The notes below the pieces were generated by a model that saw nothing but the letters and a program-made list of their open reading frames with translations, did not search any database and was not told where the DNA came from. This document shows, piece by piece, positions 11,158 to 20,808 of a stretch of DNA of 64,000 nucleotides. Made by a program: the position numbers and the translations under genes. The stretch is from Nonomuraea harbinensis. GTDB taxonomy: Bacteria; Actinomycetota; Actinomycetes; Streptosporangiales; Streptosporangiaceae. How positions within the stretch are numbered: position 1 is the stretch's first letter; every line of letters begins with the position of its first letter. The stretch lies in the NCBI RefSeq assembly GCF_019396385.1, contig NZ_JAHKRN010000013.1, positions 1-64,000 on the forward strand. Direction: 5' to 3'.

Positions 11158-11465
11158 TGCCGAAGCTGCATGTGAAGAAGGGTGACCTCGTCGCCGTCAT
11201 CGCCGGCAAGGACAAGGGCGCCAAGGGCCGGATCATCGCCACGCTCCCGCGCGAGGACCGCGTGGTGGTCGAGGGCGTCAACATGATCAAGAAGCACACC
11301 AAGGAGACCAACCAGGGTCCGCGTGGCGCCAAGTCTGGCGGCGTGCAGACCATGGAGGCTCCCATCCACGTGAGCAACGTGAAGAAGCTCAAGGACGACA
11401 GCCCGAAGGACAAGCCCGCCGACAAGAAGGCCGAGCAGGCCGACGAGACGGGTGAGGACAGCTGA
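11157..11465 (+). CDS. rplX: 50S ribosomal protein L24
   Basis: Assembly-initiator protein of the large subunit, 102 aa. The KOW motif region [19 protein letters not shown] is at residues 5-23. The C-terminus is a charged Lys/Asp/Glu-rich tail. The start overlaps the rplN stop, and the stop overlaps the rplE start by one base. Confidence 0.97.
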   Translation: MPKLHVKKGDLVAVIAGKDKGAKGRIIATLPREDRVVVEGVNMIKKHTKETNQGPRGAKSGGVQTMEAPIHVSNVKKLKDDSPKDKPADKKAEQADETGEDS

Positions 11466-12040
11466 TGACTGCTACGACCACCGAGACCGAGCGCCCGACG
11501 CCGCGCCTCAAGACGAAGTACCGCGAGGAGATCGCGGCCAAGCTTCGCGAGGAGTTCGGCATCGAGAACGTCATGCAGATCCCCGGCCTGGTGAAGATCA
11601 AGGTCAACATGGGTGTCGGCGAGGCGGCCCGCGACTCGAAGCTGATCGAGGGCGCCGTCCGCGACCTGACCGTGATCACCGGCCAGAAGCCGGCCGTCGT
11701 CCGGGCCCGCAAGTCCATCGCCCAGTTCAAGCTGCGCGAGGGCATGCCGATCGGCGCGCACGTCACTCTCCGCGGTGACCGCATGTGGGAGTTCCTCGAC
11801 CGGCTGCTGTCGCTGGCGCTGCCGCGCATCAGGGACTTCCGCGGCCTGTCGCCGAAGCAGTTCGACGGCAACGGCAACTACACGTTCGGCCTGACCGAGC
11901 AGGTCATGTTCCACGAGGTCGACCAGGACAAGGTCGACCGGCCCAGGGGCATGGACATCACGGTCGTGACCACCGCGAAGAACGACGACCAGGGCCGGGC
12001 GCTGCTCAAGCTTCTCGGCTTCCCCTTCAAGGAGGCCTGA
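11465..12040 (+). CDS. rplE: 50S ribosomal protein L5
   Basis: 5S rRNA-binding protein of the central protuberance, 191 aa including a short Thr/Glu-rich N-terminal extension. Conserved regions include [16 protein letters not shown] and [17 protein letters not shown]. Translationally coupled to rplX (TGATG) and 5 nt from rpsZ. Confidence 0.98.
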   Translation: MTATTTETERPTPRLKTKYREEIAAKLREEFGIENVMQIPGLVKIKVNMGVGEAARDSKLIEGAVRDLTVITGQKPAVVRARKSIAQFKLREGMPIGAHVTLRGDRMWEFLDRLLSLALPRIRDFRGLSPKQFDGNGNYTFGLTEQVMFHEVDQDKVDRPRGMDITVVTTAKNDDQGRALLKLLGFPFKEA

Positions 12041-12045
12041 TCCAG

Positions 12046-12231
12046 ATGGCGAAGAAGTCGCTGATCGCCAAGGCAGGGCGCAAGCCGAAGTTCCAGGTGC
12101 GCGCCTACACCCGCTGCTCGCGCTGCGGGCGTCCGCGCGCCGTCTACCGGAAGTTCGGCCTGTGCCGCGTGTGCTTCCGTGAGATGGCCCACCGGGGCGA
12201 GCTGCCTGGCATCACCAAGTCCAGCTGGTAG
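12046..12231 (+). CDS. rpsZ: 30S ribosomal protein S14, zinc (type Z) form
   Basis: Short S14 of 61 aa carrying the zinc ribbon CSRCGRP...GLCRVC (four cysteines at about residues 24, 27, 40 and 43). The ATG at 12046 gives [16 protein letters not shown], the normal start. This is the zinc-dependent form; a zinc-free S14 paralogue, if present, is elsewhere. Confidence 0.97.
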   Translation: MAKKSLIAKAGRKPKFQVRAYTRCSRCGRPRAVYRKFGLCRVCFREMAHRGELPGITKSSW

Positions 12232-12255
12232 TTACCCTTGGGGGGCGGCGCGTGA

Positions 12256-12274
12256 GTCGCCCCCTTCGGGCGAC
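12256..12274 (+). promoter_or_regulatory. Hairpin in the rpsZ-rpsH spacer
   Basis: GTCGCCC at 12256-12262 pairs with GGGCGAC at 12268-12274 around a 5-nt loop. Flanking GGCGG/CCGCC segments could extend it into a longer branched stem. The 186-nt spacer (12232-12417) otherwise holds no gene. No T-run follows. Confidence 0.45.
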
Positions 12275-12417
12275 CGCCCGCCGCACATATCTGTAAACAT
12301 CAAAATCGGGAGCTCTCGCCGAGAGTTCCCATGACCACGCCGAAGGTCCACCGGCAGAGCAGTGCACTCCACTGACACTCGGCCGACTGGAAACCGCGGC
12401 GAGGAAGGCCACTGGCC

Positions 12418-12816
12418 ATGACGATGACCGACCCGATCGCAGACATGCTCACACGTCTGCGTAATGCGAACTCGGCTTACCACGACAGCGTGTCGATGCC
12501 GTACTCGAAGATCAAGGCGCACATCGCCGAGATCCTCCAGCAGGAGGGCTACATCCAGGCCTGGAGCGTCGAAGACGCCAAGGTCGGCAAGAACCTCGTG
12601 GTGGAGCTCAAGTTCGGGCCGAGCCGTGAGCGTTCGCTGGCGGGCCTGCGCCGGGTTTCCAAGCCTGGCCTGCGGGTCTATGCGAAGAAGGACAACCTGC
12701 CTCGAGTCCTGGGCGGACTGGGCGTCGCGATCATCTCGACGTCCCACGGTCTCATGACCGACAAGCAGGCCGGCAAGCGTGGTGTGGGCGGGGAAGTCCT
12801 CGCCTACGTCTGGTAG
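12418..12816 (+). CDS. rpsH: 30S ribosomal protein S8
   Basis: Central-domain 16S rRNA-binding protein, 132 aa. It begins [18 protein letters not shown] and ends with the conserved GGEVLAYVW. In E. coli S8 is the repressor of the spc operon. It lies 16 nt before rplF. Confidence 0.98.
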   Translation: MTMTDPIADMLTRLRNANSAYHDSVSMPYSKIKAHIAEILQQEGYIQAWSVEDAKVGKNLVVELKFGPSRERSLAGLRRVSKPGLRVYAKKDNLPRVLGGLGVAIISTSHGLMTDKQAGKRGVGGEVLAYVW

Positions 12817-12832
12817 AGGGGAGGAACACAGC

Positions 12833-13375
12833 ATGTCACGTATCGGACGGCTGCCCATCCCTGTGCCCAGTGGCGTAGACATCACGATCGACGGCCAGGA
12901 TGTCCAGGTCAAGGGCCCGAAGGGCACGCTCACTCACACGGTCGCGGAGCCCATCAAGGTGGGCCGCGACGACGACGGCGCCATCCAGGTCTCCCGTCCC
13001 AACGACGAGAACAAGGTCCGCGCTCTGCACGGGCTGTCGCGGACGCTGATCGCCAACATGGTGCAGGGCGTCACGCAGGGCTACTCCAAGTCCCTGGAGA
13101 TCGTCGGCGTCGGTTACCGCGTCCAGGCCAAGGGCCCGACGCAGCTGGAGTTCTCGCTGGGCTTCAGCCACCCGGTCATCGTGGACGCCCCCCAGGGCGT
13201 CACCTTCCGCGTCGAGAAGCCGACCCTGTTCCACGTGGACGGCATCGACAAGCAGAAGGTCGGCGAGGTCGCCGCCAACATCCGCAAGCTGCGCAAGCCC
13301 GACCCGTACAAGGGCAAGGGCGTGCGCTACCAGGGCGAACAGATCCGCCGCAAGGTCGGAAAGGCTGGTAAGTAG
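12833..13375 (+). CDS. rplF: 50S ribosomal protein L6
   Basis: Protein near the sarcin-ricin loop, 180 aa. ATG at 12833 gives [17 protein letters not shown]; the upstream in-frame ATG at 12779 lies inside rpsH and is rejected. GGAGGAA precedes the chosen start. The C-terminal [12 protein letters not shown] motif is intact. It is separated from rplR by 2 nt. Confidence 0.98.
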   Translation: MSRIGRLPIPVPSGVDITIDGQDVQVKGPKGTLTHTVAEPIKVGRDDDGAIQVSRPNDENKVRALHGLSRTLIANMVQGVTQGYSKSLEIVGVGYRVQAKGPTQLEFSLGFSHPVIVDAPQGVTFRVEKPTLFHVDGIDKQKVGEVAANIRKLRKPDPYKGKGVRYQGEQIRRKVGKAGK

Positions 13376-13377
13376 GC

Positions 13378-13761
13378 ATGGCTCCGAAGACTGCGTTCGG
13401 CAAGCACACGGCTGCCCGCACCGTCTCGCGGGCCCGCCGTCACCGCCGCGTCCGCAAGCAGGTCGTCGGTACGACCCAGCGTCCGCGCCTGGTCGTCAAC
13501 CGCTCGACCCGCCACATGTTCGTCCAGATCGTGGACGACACGGTCGGCCACACGCTGGTGAGCGCGTCCACCATGGACCCCTCGCTGCGTGCGCTGGAGG
13601 CGGACAAGACCGAGAAGGCGAAGAAGGTCGGCGAGCTCCTCGCTCAGCGGGCCAAGGAAGCCGGGATCACCGCTGTCGTGTTCGACCGCGGTGGCAACCG
13701 CTACGCCGGCCGCATCGCGGCTCTGGCGGACAGCGCTCGCGAAGGCGGGCTCGAGTTCTGA
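13378..13761 (+). CDS. rplR: 50S ribosomal protein L18
   Basis: 5S rRNA-binding protein of the central protuberance, 127 aa with a basic N-terminus ([12 protein letters not shown]) and the conserved C-terminal [19 protein letters not shown]. Two nt after rplF and 25 nt before rpsE. Confidence 0.98.
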   Translation: MAPKTAFGKHTAARTVSRARRHRRVRKQVVGTTQRPRLVVNRSTRHMFVQIVDDTVGHTLVSASTMDPSLRALEADKTEKAKKVGELLAQRAKEAGITAVVFDRGGNRYAGRIAALADSAREGGLEF

Positions 13762-13786
13762 TGGCAACTGAGAAGAGGAACCACTG

Positions 13787-14416
13787 ATGGCTGCAGCTCC
13801 GCGTCGCGGTGGCGGCACCGGTGGCGAGCGGCGGGACCGTCGTGACGACCGCCGCGGCGGCGCCGCCGACAAGGGCGTCTCGTACATCGAGCGCGTAGTG
13901 AAGATCAACCGAGTGGCCAAGGTCGTGAAGGGTGGTCGTCGCTTCAGCTTCACCGCCCTCGTCGTCGTCGGCGACGGCAACGGCATGGTCGGCGTCGGCT
14001 ATGGCAAGGCCAAGGAAGTCCCGGCCGCCATCGCCAAGGGCGTCGAAGAGGCGAAGAAGCACTTCTTCAAGGTGCCTCGGATCCAGGGCACGATCCCGCA
14101 CACGGTGCAGGGCGAGGAGGCGGCCGGTGTCGTCTTCCTGCGGCCGGCGTCCGCCGGTACCGGCGTCATCGCCGGTGGCCCGGTGCGCGCGGTCCTGGAG
14201 TGCGCCGGCATCCACGACGTGCTGTCGAAGTCGCTCGGCTCCGACAACCCGATCAACATCGTGCACGCCACCGTGGCGGCTCTGAAGGGCCTTTCCCGGC
14301 CCGAGGAGATCGCCGCCCGTCGTGGCCTGCCGATCGAGGACGTGGCTCCGGCTCGCATGCTCAAGGCCCAGCGCGAGGGTATCGCCGAGGCCGCGGCAGC
14401 GAAGGCGGTGAGCTAG
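13787..14416 (+). CDS. rpsE: 30S ribosomal protein S5
   Basis: Ribosome-fidelity protein at the mRNA entry, 209 aa. The N-terminal 25 residues are Arg/Gly-rich; the dsRBD-like core starts at [19 protein letters not shown]. The spectinomycin loop region shows no obvious deletion. Coupled to rpmD 2 nt downstream. Confidence 0.98.
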   Translation: MAAAPRRGGGTGGERRDRRDDRRGGAADKGVSYIERVVKINRVAKVVKGGRRFSFTALVVVGDGNGMVGVGYGKAKEVPAAIAKGVEEAKKHFFKVPRIQGTIPHTVQGEEAAGVVFLRPASAGTGVIAGGPVRAVLECAGIHDVLSKSLGSDNPINIVHATVAALKGLSRPEEIAARRGLPIEDVAPARMLKAQREGIAEAAAAKAVS

Positions 14417-14418
14417 TC

Positions 14419-14601
14419 GTGGCACGCCTGAAGATCACTCAGGTTCGCTCGAAGATCGGTGGCAAGCAGAACCAGCGTGACTCGCTGCGTTCGCTTGGCC
14501 TGAAGCGGATCGGCGACGTCGTCGTCAAGGAGGACAGGCCCGAGATTCGCGGCATGGTCTCCGTGGTGACGCACCTCGTCGAGGTGGAAGAGGTCGACTA
14601 G
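14419..14601 (+). CDS. rpmD: 50S ribosomal protein L30
   Basis: Small protein of 60 aa from GTG at 14419: [20 protein letters not shown], followed by the conserved [11 protein letters not shown] and ending in an acidic VEEVD. The longer open frame reaching upstream lies inside rpsE and is not used. 2 nt after rpsE and 2 nt before rplO. Confidence 0.97.
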   Translation: MARLKITQVRSKIGGKQNQRDSLRSLGLKRIGDVVVKEDRPEIRGMVSVVTHLVEVEEVD

Positions 14602-14603
14602 TC

Positions 14604-15059
14604 ATGACTGACAAGGCTCCGCTCAAGATTCACGACCTGCGTCCTGCTCCCGGTGCCAACAAGCCGAAGACCCGCAAGGGCCGCGGCGAGGCGTCGAAGG
14701 GCAAGACCGCCGGTCGCGGCACCAAGGGCAGTCGCGCCCGCACGACCGTCCCCCTCGGTTTCGAGGGTGGTCAGGTGCCGCTGCAGAGGCGTCTGCCGAA
14801 GCTCAAGGGCTTCTCCAACGCCCTGTTCAAGACGACCTACCAGGTCGTCAACCTGGACAAGCTCGGTGAGCTGTTCCCCGAGGGTGGCGACGTCACCGTC
14901 GAGGCGCTGGTGGCCAAGGGCGCTGTCCGCAAGAACCAGCCGGTCAAGGTGCTGGGCACCGGGGAGATCTCGGTCGCGGTGAACGTGCAGGCGCATGCCT
15001 TCTCGAACACCGCGAAGGAGAAGATCGCCGCTGCCGGTGGCTCCGTGACCGAGCTGTAA
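14604..15059 (+). CDS. rplO: 50S ribosomal protein L15
   Basis: Late-assembly large-subunit protein, 151 aa. The Gly/Arg/Lys-rich N-terminal extension ([18 protein letters not shown]) is followed by the globular C-terminal domain. Last ribosomal protein gene of the spc block before secY, with a hairpin 13 nt after its stop. Confidence 0.98.
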   Translation: MTDKAPLKIHDLRPAPGANKPKTRKGRGEASKGKTAGRGTKGSRARTTVPLGFEGGQVPLQRRLPKLKGFSNALFKTTYQVVNLDKLGELFPEGGDVTVEALVAKGAVRKNQPVKVLGTGEISVAVNVQAHAFSNTAKEKIAAAGGSVTEL

Positions 15060-15072
15060 GAGCAATTACGAG

Positions 15073-15103
15073 GCGTGGGGGCTCTGACAATGGGCCCCCA
15101 CGC
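15073..15103 (+). terminator. Hairpin between rplO and secY
   Basis: GCGTGGGGGC (15073-15082) is perfectly complementary to GCCCCCACGC (15094-15103), giving a 10-bp stem with an 11-nt loop. No U-tract follows. It lies in a 167-nt spacer and may attenuate transcription into secY-adk-map. TTGACC at 15152 could be a -35, but I find no well-spaced -10. Confidence 0.55.
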
Positions 15104-15226
15104 GCGTAGTGCGTTAGAGTTCGCGAGACGGCAGGATCCTGTCCTGCTCGATTGACCTGAGACTCAGATGGCAGACCCCCGCTCCATCGCATACTCACAT
15201 CGCCTTATAGGCGCGCAGGAGGGACC

Positions 15227-16537
15227 GTGCTGACCGCGTTTACCCGGGCGTTCCGGACGCCGGACCTGCGCAAGAAGTTGCTCTTCACCCTGGGCATCAT
15301 CGCGCTGTTCCGTCTCGGCTCGGTTCTTCCGACTCCGGGCGTTCACGTTCAGAATCTGGCGGCCTGCTTCGACCAGGCCCGTGAAGGCGCCAACGGAAAC
15401 ATCTACGGAATGGTGCAGCTGTTCAGCGGCGGCGCCCTTCTGAAACTTTCGGTGTTCGCTCTCGGCATCATGCCGTACATCACCGCGAGCATCATCCTGC
15501 AGCTGCTGGTGGTCGTGATCCCACGACTGGAAGCGCTGAAGAAGGAAGGCCAGTCAGGCCAGACGAAGATCACTCAGTACACCCGTTACCTGACCGTCGG
15601 TCTCGGTGTCCTGCAGTCGACCGCCTTCATCGCCCTGGCCCGCTCCGGTCAGCTGTTCCCGAACTGCCAGTCGAACGTGCTCATCAACCCCGACAACGTC
15701 TTCCAGATCGTGACCATGGTCCTCATCATGACCGCGGGCACGTCTGTGATCATGTGGCTGGGCGAGCTCATCACCGACCGCGGTGTCGGCAACGGCATGT
15801 CCGTGCTGATCTTCGCCTCGGTCGTCGCCATCTTCCCGTCGGAGATGGCCAACATCTTCCAGGCGAACAAGTTCACCTTCGCGGCCGTGCTCGTGATCGG
15901 TGTGTTCATCGTCGCCGCGGTCGTCTTCGTCGAGCAGGCGCAGCGCCGCATCCCGGTGCAGTACGCCAAGCGGATGGTCGGGCGCCGCATGTACGGCGGC
16001 ACGTCCACGTACATCCCGCTGAAGGTCAACCAGGCCGGCATCATCCCGCTCATCTTCGCGTCCTCGCTGCTCTACCTGCCGCAGCTGGTCGTCTCGCTGT
16101 TCGCGAACGCGGAGGAGCCCAACACGGTCGTGCAGTGGATCTCGCAGAACCTCGCCACCGGCGACACGCCGATCTACATGGTGACGTTCTTCCTCCTGAT
16201 CGTGTTCTTCACCTACTTCTACGTGTCCATCACCTTCAACCCCACTGAAGTGGCCGACAACATGAAGAAGTACGGTGGGTTCATTCCGGGCATCCGTCCG
16301 GGGAGGCCTACGGCCGAGTACCTCAACTTCGTGCTCAACCGTCTGACCACCCCCGGTGCGCTCTATCTGGGTCTGATCTCCATGATCCCGATTTTCGCGC
16401 TCGCGGTGTCCGGAGCGAGCCAGAACTTCCCGTTCGGAGGTGCGACCATTCTGATCATGGTTGGTGTCGGTCTGGACACGGTCAAGCAAATCGAGAGCCA
16501 GCTGCAGCAGCGTAATTACGAAGGCTTCCTGCGGTAG
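15227..16537 (+). CDS. secY: Preprotein translocase subunit SecY
   Basis: Membrane channel of the Sec translocase, 436 aa, with the ten expected hydrophobic segments. GTG start preceded by GCAGGAGGGACC. Conserved features include the N-terminal [18 protein letters not shown] and cytoplasmic loops with [12 protein letters not shown] and [19 protein letters not shown]. Its TAG overlaps the adk GTG start by one base. Confidence 0.98.
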   Translation: MLTAFTRAFRTPDLRKKLLFTLGIIALFRLGSVLPTPGVHVQNLAACFDQAREGANGNIYGMVQLFSGGALLKLSVFALGIMPYITASIILQLLVVVIPRLEALKKEGQSGQTKITQYTRYLTVGLGVLQSTAFIALARSGQLFPNCQSNVLINPDNVFQIVTMVLIMTAGTSVIMWLGELITDRGVGNGMSVLIFASVVAIFPSEMANIFQANKFTFAAVLVIGVFIVAAVVFVEQAQRRIPVQYAKRMVGRRMYGGTSTYIPLKVNQAGIIPLIFASSLLYLPQLVVSLFANAEEPNTVVQWISQNLATGDTPIYMVTFFLLIVFFTYFYVSITFNPTEVADNMKKYGGFIPGIRPGRPTAEYLNFVLNRLTTPGALYLGLISMIPIFALAVSGASQNFPFGGATILIMVGVGLDTVKQIESQLQQRNYEGFLR

Positions 16538-17187
16538 TGCGTCTCGTTCTAGTCGGGCCCCCTGGAGCGGGTAAAGGGACTCAGGCCCAGTTCATCGCAT
16601 CTAACCTGTCCATCCCGAAGATTTCGACAGGTGACATCTTCCGTGCCAACGTCTCCGGGGGCACGGAGCTCGGCAAACTCGCCAAAACCTACATGGATCG
16701 TGGCGACCTGGTGCCTGACGAGGTCACCATCGCCATGGTCCGTGACCGCCTCTCGGAGGACGACGCGCAGGACGGGTTCCTGCTCGACGGCTTTCCGCGC
16801 AACGTGCCCCAGGCCGAGATTCTCAAGAAGATGCTCGCCGACTGGGGTCAGGCTCTCGACCTGGTGCTGGAGCTCGTGGTCGACGACGACGAGGTGGTCA
16901 GGCGGCTGGCGGGCCGGCGCACGTGCAGCCAGTGCGGGCGCATCTGGCATGTGGAGTTCGACGACAAGCAGGACGACTTGTGCGATGCCTGCGGTGGCAC
17001 GCTGTTCCAGCGTGACGACGACAAAGAGGAGACCGTCAGGCACCGCCTGGAGGTCTATCAGGAGCAGACCGCTCCGCTGATCAACTTCTACGCCGACGAA
17101 GGCATCCTGGTCGGCGTGGACGCCACGGGCCCGGTCGAGGAGGTCACCCAGCGAGCCATGGACGCGATCCGTCCTTTCCTGGGGTAG
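16537..17187 (+). CDS. adk: Adenylate kinase, zinc-lid type
   Basis: Interconverts ATP plus AMP and two ADP; 216 aa. P-loop [10 protein letters not shown] is at residues 7-16, and the NMP-binding region and DGFPRN motif follow. The lid carries four cysteines ([10 protein letters not shown] and CDACGG), indicating a structural zinc. GTG start coupled to the secY stop. No anomaly. Confidence 0.98.
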   Translation: MRLVLVGPPGAGKGTQAQFIASNLSIPKISTGDIFRANVSGGTELGKLAKTYMDRGDLVPDEVTIAMVRDRLSEDDAQDGFLLDGFPRNVPQAEILKKMLADWGQALDLVLELVVDDDEVVRRLAGRRTCSQCGRIWHVEFDDKQDDLCDACGGTLFQRDDDKEETVRHRLEVYQEQTAPLINFYADEGILVGVDATGPVEEVTQRAMDAIRPFLG

Positions 17188-17296
17188 CGCCACAGACCAT
17201 TCGCGGAGGTGGCACGGTTGTCCGTGCCACCTCGCGGCTATTGTGGGGGGAATTGGGCTCCCATGTTGCCCGTTGAAGCCCTTGGGGGTGCCGTAC

Positions 17297-18100
17297 GTGT
17301 TCAAACGAAACAAGCATGGAATTCAGGTCAAGTCCGCCGAGCAGCTGGAAAAGATGCGCGCTGCCGGCCTGGTGGTCGGGCGCACACTCGAACTGCTGAA
17401 GCGGTCGGTCGAGCCGGGTATGACCCCGCTCGACCTGGATGTCATCGCCGAGAAGGCGATCAGGGACGAGGGCGCTATCCCGTCCTTCAAGGGCTACCAG
17501 GGCTTCCCCGCGACGATCTGCGCGTCGGTGAACAACGAGGTGGTCCACGGGATCCCCACCGAGGCGCGCAAGCTGCGCGAGGGCGACATCATCTCGATCG
17601 ACTGCGGCGCCATCCTCGACGGCTGGCACGGCGACTCGGCCGTCACGGTCCCGGTGGGCGAGGTGGAGCCGAAGCTGCTGGAGCTGATCCGCATCACCGA
17701 GGAGGCGATGTGGGCCGGCATCAGGACGCTCAGCCCCGGCCGCCATCTCTCCGACATCGGCCACGCGATCGAGCGGTACGTCAAGTCGCAGGGCAGGTTC
17801 GGCATCCCGCCTGAGTACGGCGGCCATGGCATCGGCACCGAGATGCACATGGACCCGTGGATCGCCAACCACGGCAAGGCCGGCCGCGGCCCGGTCATGG
17901 AGGCCGGCATGTGCCTGGCCATCGAGCCCATGGTCAACCTGGGTTCGGAGCGCACCCGCGTGCTGGGCGACGACTGGACCGTGGTGACCGTCGACGGCAA
18001 GCCGTCCGCGCACTTCGAACACAGCGTCGCGGTGACACATAATGGTCCTTGGGTGCTCACTGCTCTTGATGGGGGCAAAGAGCGCCTTTCGCAGCCGTAG
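17297..18100 (+). CDS. map: Methionine aminopeptidase type I
   Basis: Removes initiator Met from nascent proteins; 267 aa from GTG at 17297, which has GGGGGTG 6 nt upstream and gives MFKRNKHGIQ, close to family N-termini. In-frame starts at 17243 and 17288 are possible but poorly spaced. The dinuclear metal ligands are visible in DCGAILDGWHGDSA, GGHGIGTEMHMDP, AIEPM and EHSVAVT. It follows adk after 109 nt. Confidence 0.96.
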   Translation: MFKRNKHGIQVKSAEQLEKMRAAGLVVGRTLELLKRSVEPGMTPLDLDVIAEKAIRDEGAIPSFKGYQGFPATICASVNNEVVHGIPTEARKLREGDIISIDCGAILDGWHGDSAVTVPVGEVEPKLLELIRITEEAMWAGIRTLSPGRHLSDIGHAIERYVKSQGRFGIPPEYGGHGIGTEMHMDPWIANHGKAGRGPVMEAGMCLAIEPMVNLGSERTRVLGDDWTVVTVDGKPSAHFEHSVAVTHNGPWVLTALDGGKERLSQP

Positions 18101-18120
18101 ACCCGAGCCCGGGAGTGGGA

Positions 18121-18546
18121 ATGGCGCAGAGCCCCGAGATGCGCGCGTCCGACGTCGACCGTGACCGGGTGGCAGCCCTGCTGCGCGAGCACACCGCACA
18201 GGGCCGCATCACCATGGACGAGTTCAACGAGCGGCTGGAGGAGCTCTACAAGAGCAGGACCTACGGCGACCTGGCCAAGCTGACCGCCGACCTGCCCGAC
18301 GTCGACCTGCGCAACCTCCCCGCCAAGATCCCTCAGCAGGAGGTCCCCGCCCGCCGCATGCATCCGGGGATGATGGCCGCCTGGAGCGCGTGGGCCGCCG
18401 CCAGCTCGATCAACTGGGTCATCTGGCTCATCGTCAGCGTCACGTCGGGTGACTTCGTCTACCCGTGGCCGCTGTGGGTGATGGGTCCCTGGGGCGCGAT
18501 TCTGCTGGTGAGCACGATCTTCGGAGACGGCAAGCAGCGGAAGTAG
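18121..18546 (+). CDS. DUF1707-type membrane protein
   Basis: 141-aa protein. Residues 6-60 match the DUF1707/SHOCT-like pattern (MRASDVDRDRVAALLREH, then an RITMDEFNERLE helix). Two hydrophobic segments follow at about residues 80-105 and 112-132. ATG at 18121 is preferred over GTG at 18115 because GGGAG is then well spaced. Function unknown; such domains are common in actinobacterial membrane-associated proteins. It starts 20 nt after map and may be cotranscribed. Confidence 0.8.
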   Translation: MAQSPEMRASDVDRDRVAALLREHTAQGRITMDEFNERLEELYKSRTYGDLAKLTADLPDVDLRNLPAKIPQQEVPARRMHPGMMAAWSAWAAASSINWVIWLIVSVTSGDFVYPWPLWVMGPWGAILLVSTIFGDGKQRK

Positions 18547-18655
18547 ACGCCTCCATCTGTGCACTAGTGCGCTCTGCGTATTCGTCCACAGAACGAAACC
18601 GCGCGGATTCCTAACGTGAACGGTGTCGAGAAACACCACTCACGGAGGAAACGAA

Positions 18656-19069
18656 ATGCGCAAGGTCTTTGCGGCAGCCGCTCTCGCCGGTTCGATGGCC
18701 CTCACCGGTCTCGCCCTCGCTCCCGCCGCCCAGGCGGCCTCGGCGCCGGCCACCACGCAGGCGGCCTCCGCCACCGCCGGCACGTGGGGCAAGTACTACT
18801 CCAGCAACAGGAAGGCCTACACCTACGGCCAGACCTGGAAGTCGGGCGGCAAGGTCTACACGAAGTGGTACGGCAAGGAGTCCACGTCCAAGCACGGCTA
18901 CGTCTGGTTCCGCTACGAGTACAAGAGCGGCAAGATCGGCAAGCACTTCTACCGCTGGAACGGCTCCCACAAGCACATCTGGAGCAAGCGGGACATCAAG
19001 AAGCTCTACACCTACACCTGCTGGGGCGGCCCCACCAAGTACTGCGGCGCGGTGCACCGCATCTACTGA
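18656..19069 (+). CDS. Small cationic secreted protein, unknown function
   Basis: 137-aa protein from ATG at 18656, preceded by GGAGGAA. A Sec signal peptide is clear: MRKVF, a hydrophobic Ala/Leu core, then AQA-AS near residues 27-30. The mature part of about 105 aa is rich in Tyr, Trp, Lys, Gly and His and has two cysteines near the C-terminus (TCWGGPTKYCG), likely disulfide-bonded. I do not recognise the family. It sits between map/DUF1707 and infA, with its own strong terminator, so it is probably a separate unit inserted in the ribosomal cluster. Confidence 0.75.
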   Translation: MRKVFAAAALAGSMALTGLALAPAAQAASAPATTQAASATAGTWGKYYSSNRKAYTYGQTWKSGGKVYTKWYGKESTSKHGYVWFRYEYKSGKIGKHFYRWNGSHKHIWSKRDIKKLYTYTCWGGPTKYCGAVHRIY

Positions 19070-19080
19070 CCGTGAGCCCA

Positions 19081-19111
19081 GGAAGGCCCGCCGCTCCCCG
19101 GCGGGCCTTCC
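19081..19111 (+). terminator. Strong terminator after the secreted protein
   Basis: GGAAGGCCCGCC at 19081-19092 is perfectly complementary to GGCGGGCCTTCC at 19100-19111, giving a 12-bp stem with a 7-nt loop 11 nt after the stop. This isolates the secreted-protein gene from the infA operon. The following 268 nt up to infA contain a TAGACT -10-like element at 19180-19185 without a clear -35. Confidence 0.75.
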
Positions 19112-19379
19112 GTCGTGCCGGGGGTCATCACGTACGGGCGCGCGGGGGGAAGACGGCCCGAGGCGGTAGGAGGGTCGGGTAGACTGGCGAGTGGTTGTGT
19201 CGGGACATCTGGCACGCGTTTTCGCGTTTTCCGCCATGGTGCCGTACACTTCTTTGTCGGCTCACTAAGACTGTCACGCGTCGGCGGCCCTTGCCGGTCG
19301 CCGCTCTCTCCGAAGCGTGAGGTCGCGGCTGCTAGTGAACCGGAGCCTCAGACGATCGATCAGTGAAACGCGAGGGATT

Positions 19380-19601
19380 TTGGCCAAGAAAGACGGCGCC
19401 ATCGAGATCGAGGGCACTGTGGTTGAGTCGCTCCCGAACGCCATGTTCCGGGTGCAGCTCGACAACGGCCATAAGGTCCTGGCCCACATCAGCGGACGGA
19501 TGCGGATGCACTACATCCGGATTCTGCCGGACGACCGGGTAGTCGTGGAACTGAGCCCCTATGACCTCAGTCGTGGGCGGATCGTCTACCGATACAAATA
19601 A
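19380..19601 (+). CDS. infA: Translation initiation factor IF-1
   Basis: OB-fold factor that occupies the A site during initiation; 73 aa, exactly the usual length, when read from TTG at 19380 ([18 protein letters not shown]). GAGGGAT lies just upstream. An ATG at 19317 would add 21 residues not found in the family. First gene of the alpha-operon block, 23 nt before rpmJ. Confidence 0.97.
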   Translation: MAKKDGAIEIEGTVVESLPNAMFRVQLDNGHKVLAHISGRMRMHYIRILPDDRVVVELSPYDLSRGRIVYRYK

Positions 19602-19624
19602 GACGTCTGAGGACATAAAGGACA

Positions 19625-19738
19625 ATGAAGGTAAAGCCGAGCGTCAAGAAGATCTGCGACAAGTGCAAGGTTATTCGCCGGCACGGTCGCGTCATGGTGA
19701 TCTGCGACAACCTGCGCCACAAGCAGCGTCAGGGCTAG
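19625..19738 (+). CDS. rpmJ: 50S ribosomal protein L36, zinc form
   Basis: 37-aa protein, [19 protein letters not shown] and on to KQRQG. The zinc ligands Cys11, Cys14, Cys27 and His32 are present, so this is the zinc-binding (C+) form. ATG at 19625 lies 23 nt after infA. Confidence 0.97.
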   Translation: MKVKPSVKKICDKCKVIRRHGRVMVICDNLRHKQRQG

Positions 19739-19956
19739 TCGCCGCAAGGCTTCTCCGAGTCCGCCCCGATCAGGGTGCGGGCTCGACGCATGAGAAGTCT
19801 GCAACGTAAGCGCGTGTCACACCCGGGCAGGCAGGTCTCGTCAGAGACCTGGACCACTCGGGAGACCCCCGGTCGGAGGCCGGGGCCCTCCACCCCGGGC
19901 ATGGGGAGGGGAAGTGGCGCGCAAGACCTCCGCCACAACGAAGGAGAATGCCCGCC
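19739..19956 (+). promoter_or_regulatory. Structured rpmJ-rpsM spacer
   Basis: This 218-nt gap holds no gene. A perfect 8-bp hairpin is at 19832-19851 (CAGGTCTC, loop GTCA, GAGACCTG). CCCCGG/CCGGGG stems lie in the C/G-rich stretch around 19867-19885. It resembles the spacers before rplB, rplN and rpsI. Confidence 0.4.
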
Positions 19957-20337
19957 ATGGCTCGCCTGGTTGGCGTCGACCTCCCCCGCGACAAGCGGCT
20001 GGAGATCGCTCTCACCTACATCTACGGCATCGGCCGCACCCGCGCCCAGGAGATTCTCCAGGCCACCGGTGTGAGCCCCGACCTGCGTGTGCACCAGCTC
20101 TCCGACCAAGAGCTCGTCCCGATGCGTGACTACATCGAGGCGAACTTCAAGATCGAGGGTGACCTGCGCCGCGAGGTCCAGGCCGACATCCGTCGCAAGA
20201 TCGAAATCGGTTGCTACCAGGGCATTCGGCACCGCAAGGGCCTGCCCGTCCACGGTCAGCGCACGCAGACCAACGCGCGCACCCGCAAGGGCAAGAAGAA
20301 GACCGTGGCCGGCAAGAAGAAGCCTGGCAAGAAGTAG
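19957..20337 (+). CDS. rpsM: 30S ribosomal protein S13
   Basis: Small-subunit head protein contacting the P-site tRNA, 126 aa. The ATG at 19957 ([19 protein letters not shown]) is used rather than the ATG at 19948, which lies one base after the AAGGAG ribosome binding site. The basic C-terminal tail [16 protein letters not shown] is typical. Confidence 0.97.
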   Translation: MARLVGVDLPRDKRLEIALTYIYGIGRTRAQEILQATGVSPDLRVHQLSDQELVPMRDYIEANFKIEGDLRREVQADIRRKIEIGCYQGIRHRKGLPVHGQRTQTNARTRKGKKKTVAGKKKPGKK

Positions 20338-20380
20338 TCCACAGCCGCGGACCGAAGACCTCAGGAGTTGAAGGCAAGCA

Positions 20381-20785
20381 ATGCCTCCTAAGAGCCGTCA
20401 GGGCGCGCCGAAGAAGGTGCGCCGCAAGGAAAAGAAGAACGTCGCTCACGGGCACGCCCACATCAAGAGCACGTTCAACAACACGATCGTCTCGATCACC
20501 GACCCCAACGGGAACGTGATCTCCTGGGCCAGCGCGGGCCACGTGGGTTTCAAGGGCTCCCGTAAGTCCACCCCGTTCGCCGCTCAGATGGCCGCCGAGA
20601 ACGCCGCCCGCCGCGCCATGGAGCACGGCATGCGCAAGGTCGACGTCTTCGTGAAGGGTCCCGGCTCCGGCCGTGAGACCGCGATCCGCTCCCTCCAGGC
20701 CACCGGCCTCGAGGTGGGCTCGATCCAGGACGTCACCCCGGTTCCGCACAACGGTTGCCGGCCGCCGAAGCGCCGCCGCGTCTGA
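20381..20785 (+). CDS. rpsK: 30S ribosomal protein S11
   Basis: Platform protein near the E-site mRNA, 134 aa. A basic N-terminus ([18 protein letters not shown]) is followed by conserved [16 protein letters not shown] and the C-terminal [17 protein letters not shown] is upstream. Followed by rpsD after 23 nt. Confidence 0.98.
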   Translation: MPPKSRQGAPKKVRRKEKKNVAHGHAHIKSTFNNTIVSITDPNGNVISWASAGHVGFKGSRKSTPFAAQMAAENAARRAMEHGMRKVDVFVKGPGSGRETAIRSLQATGLEVGSIQDVTPVPHNGCRPPKRRRV

Positions 20786-20808
20786 ATTAGCCCAGGAGAT
20801 ACAGAGAA

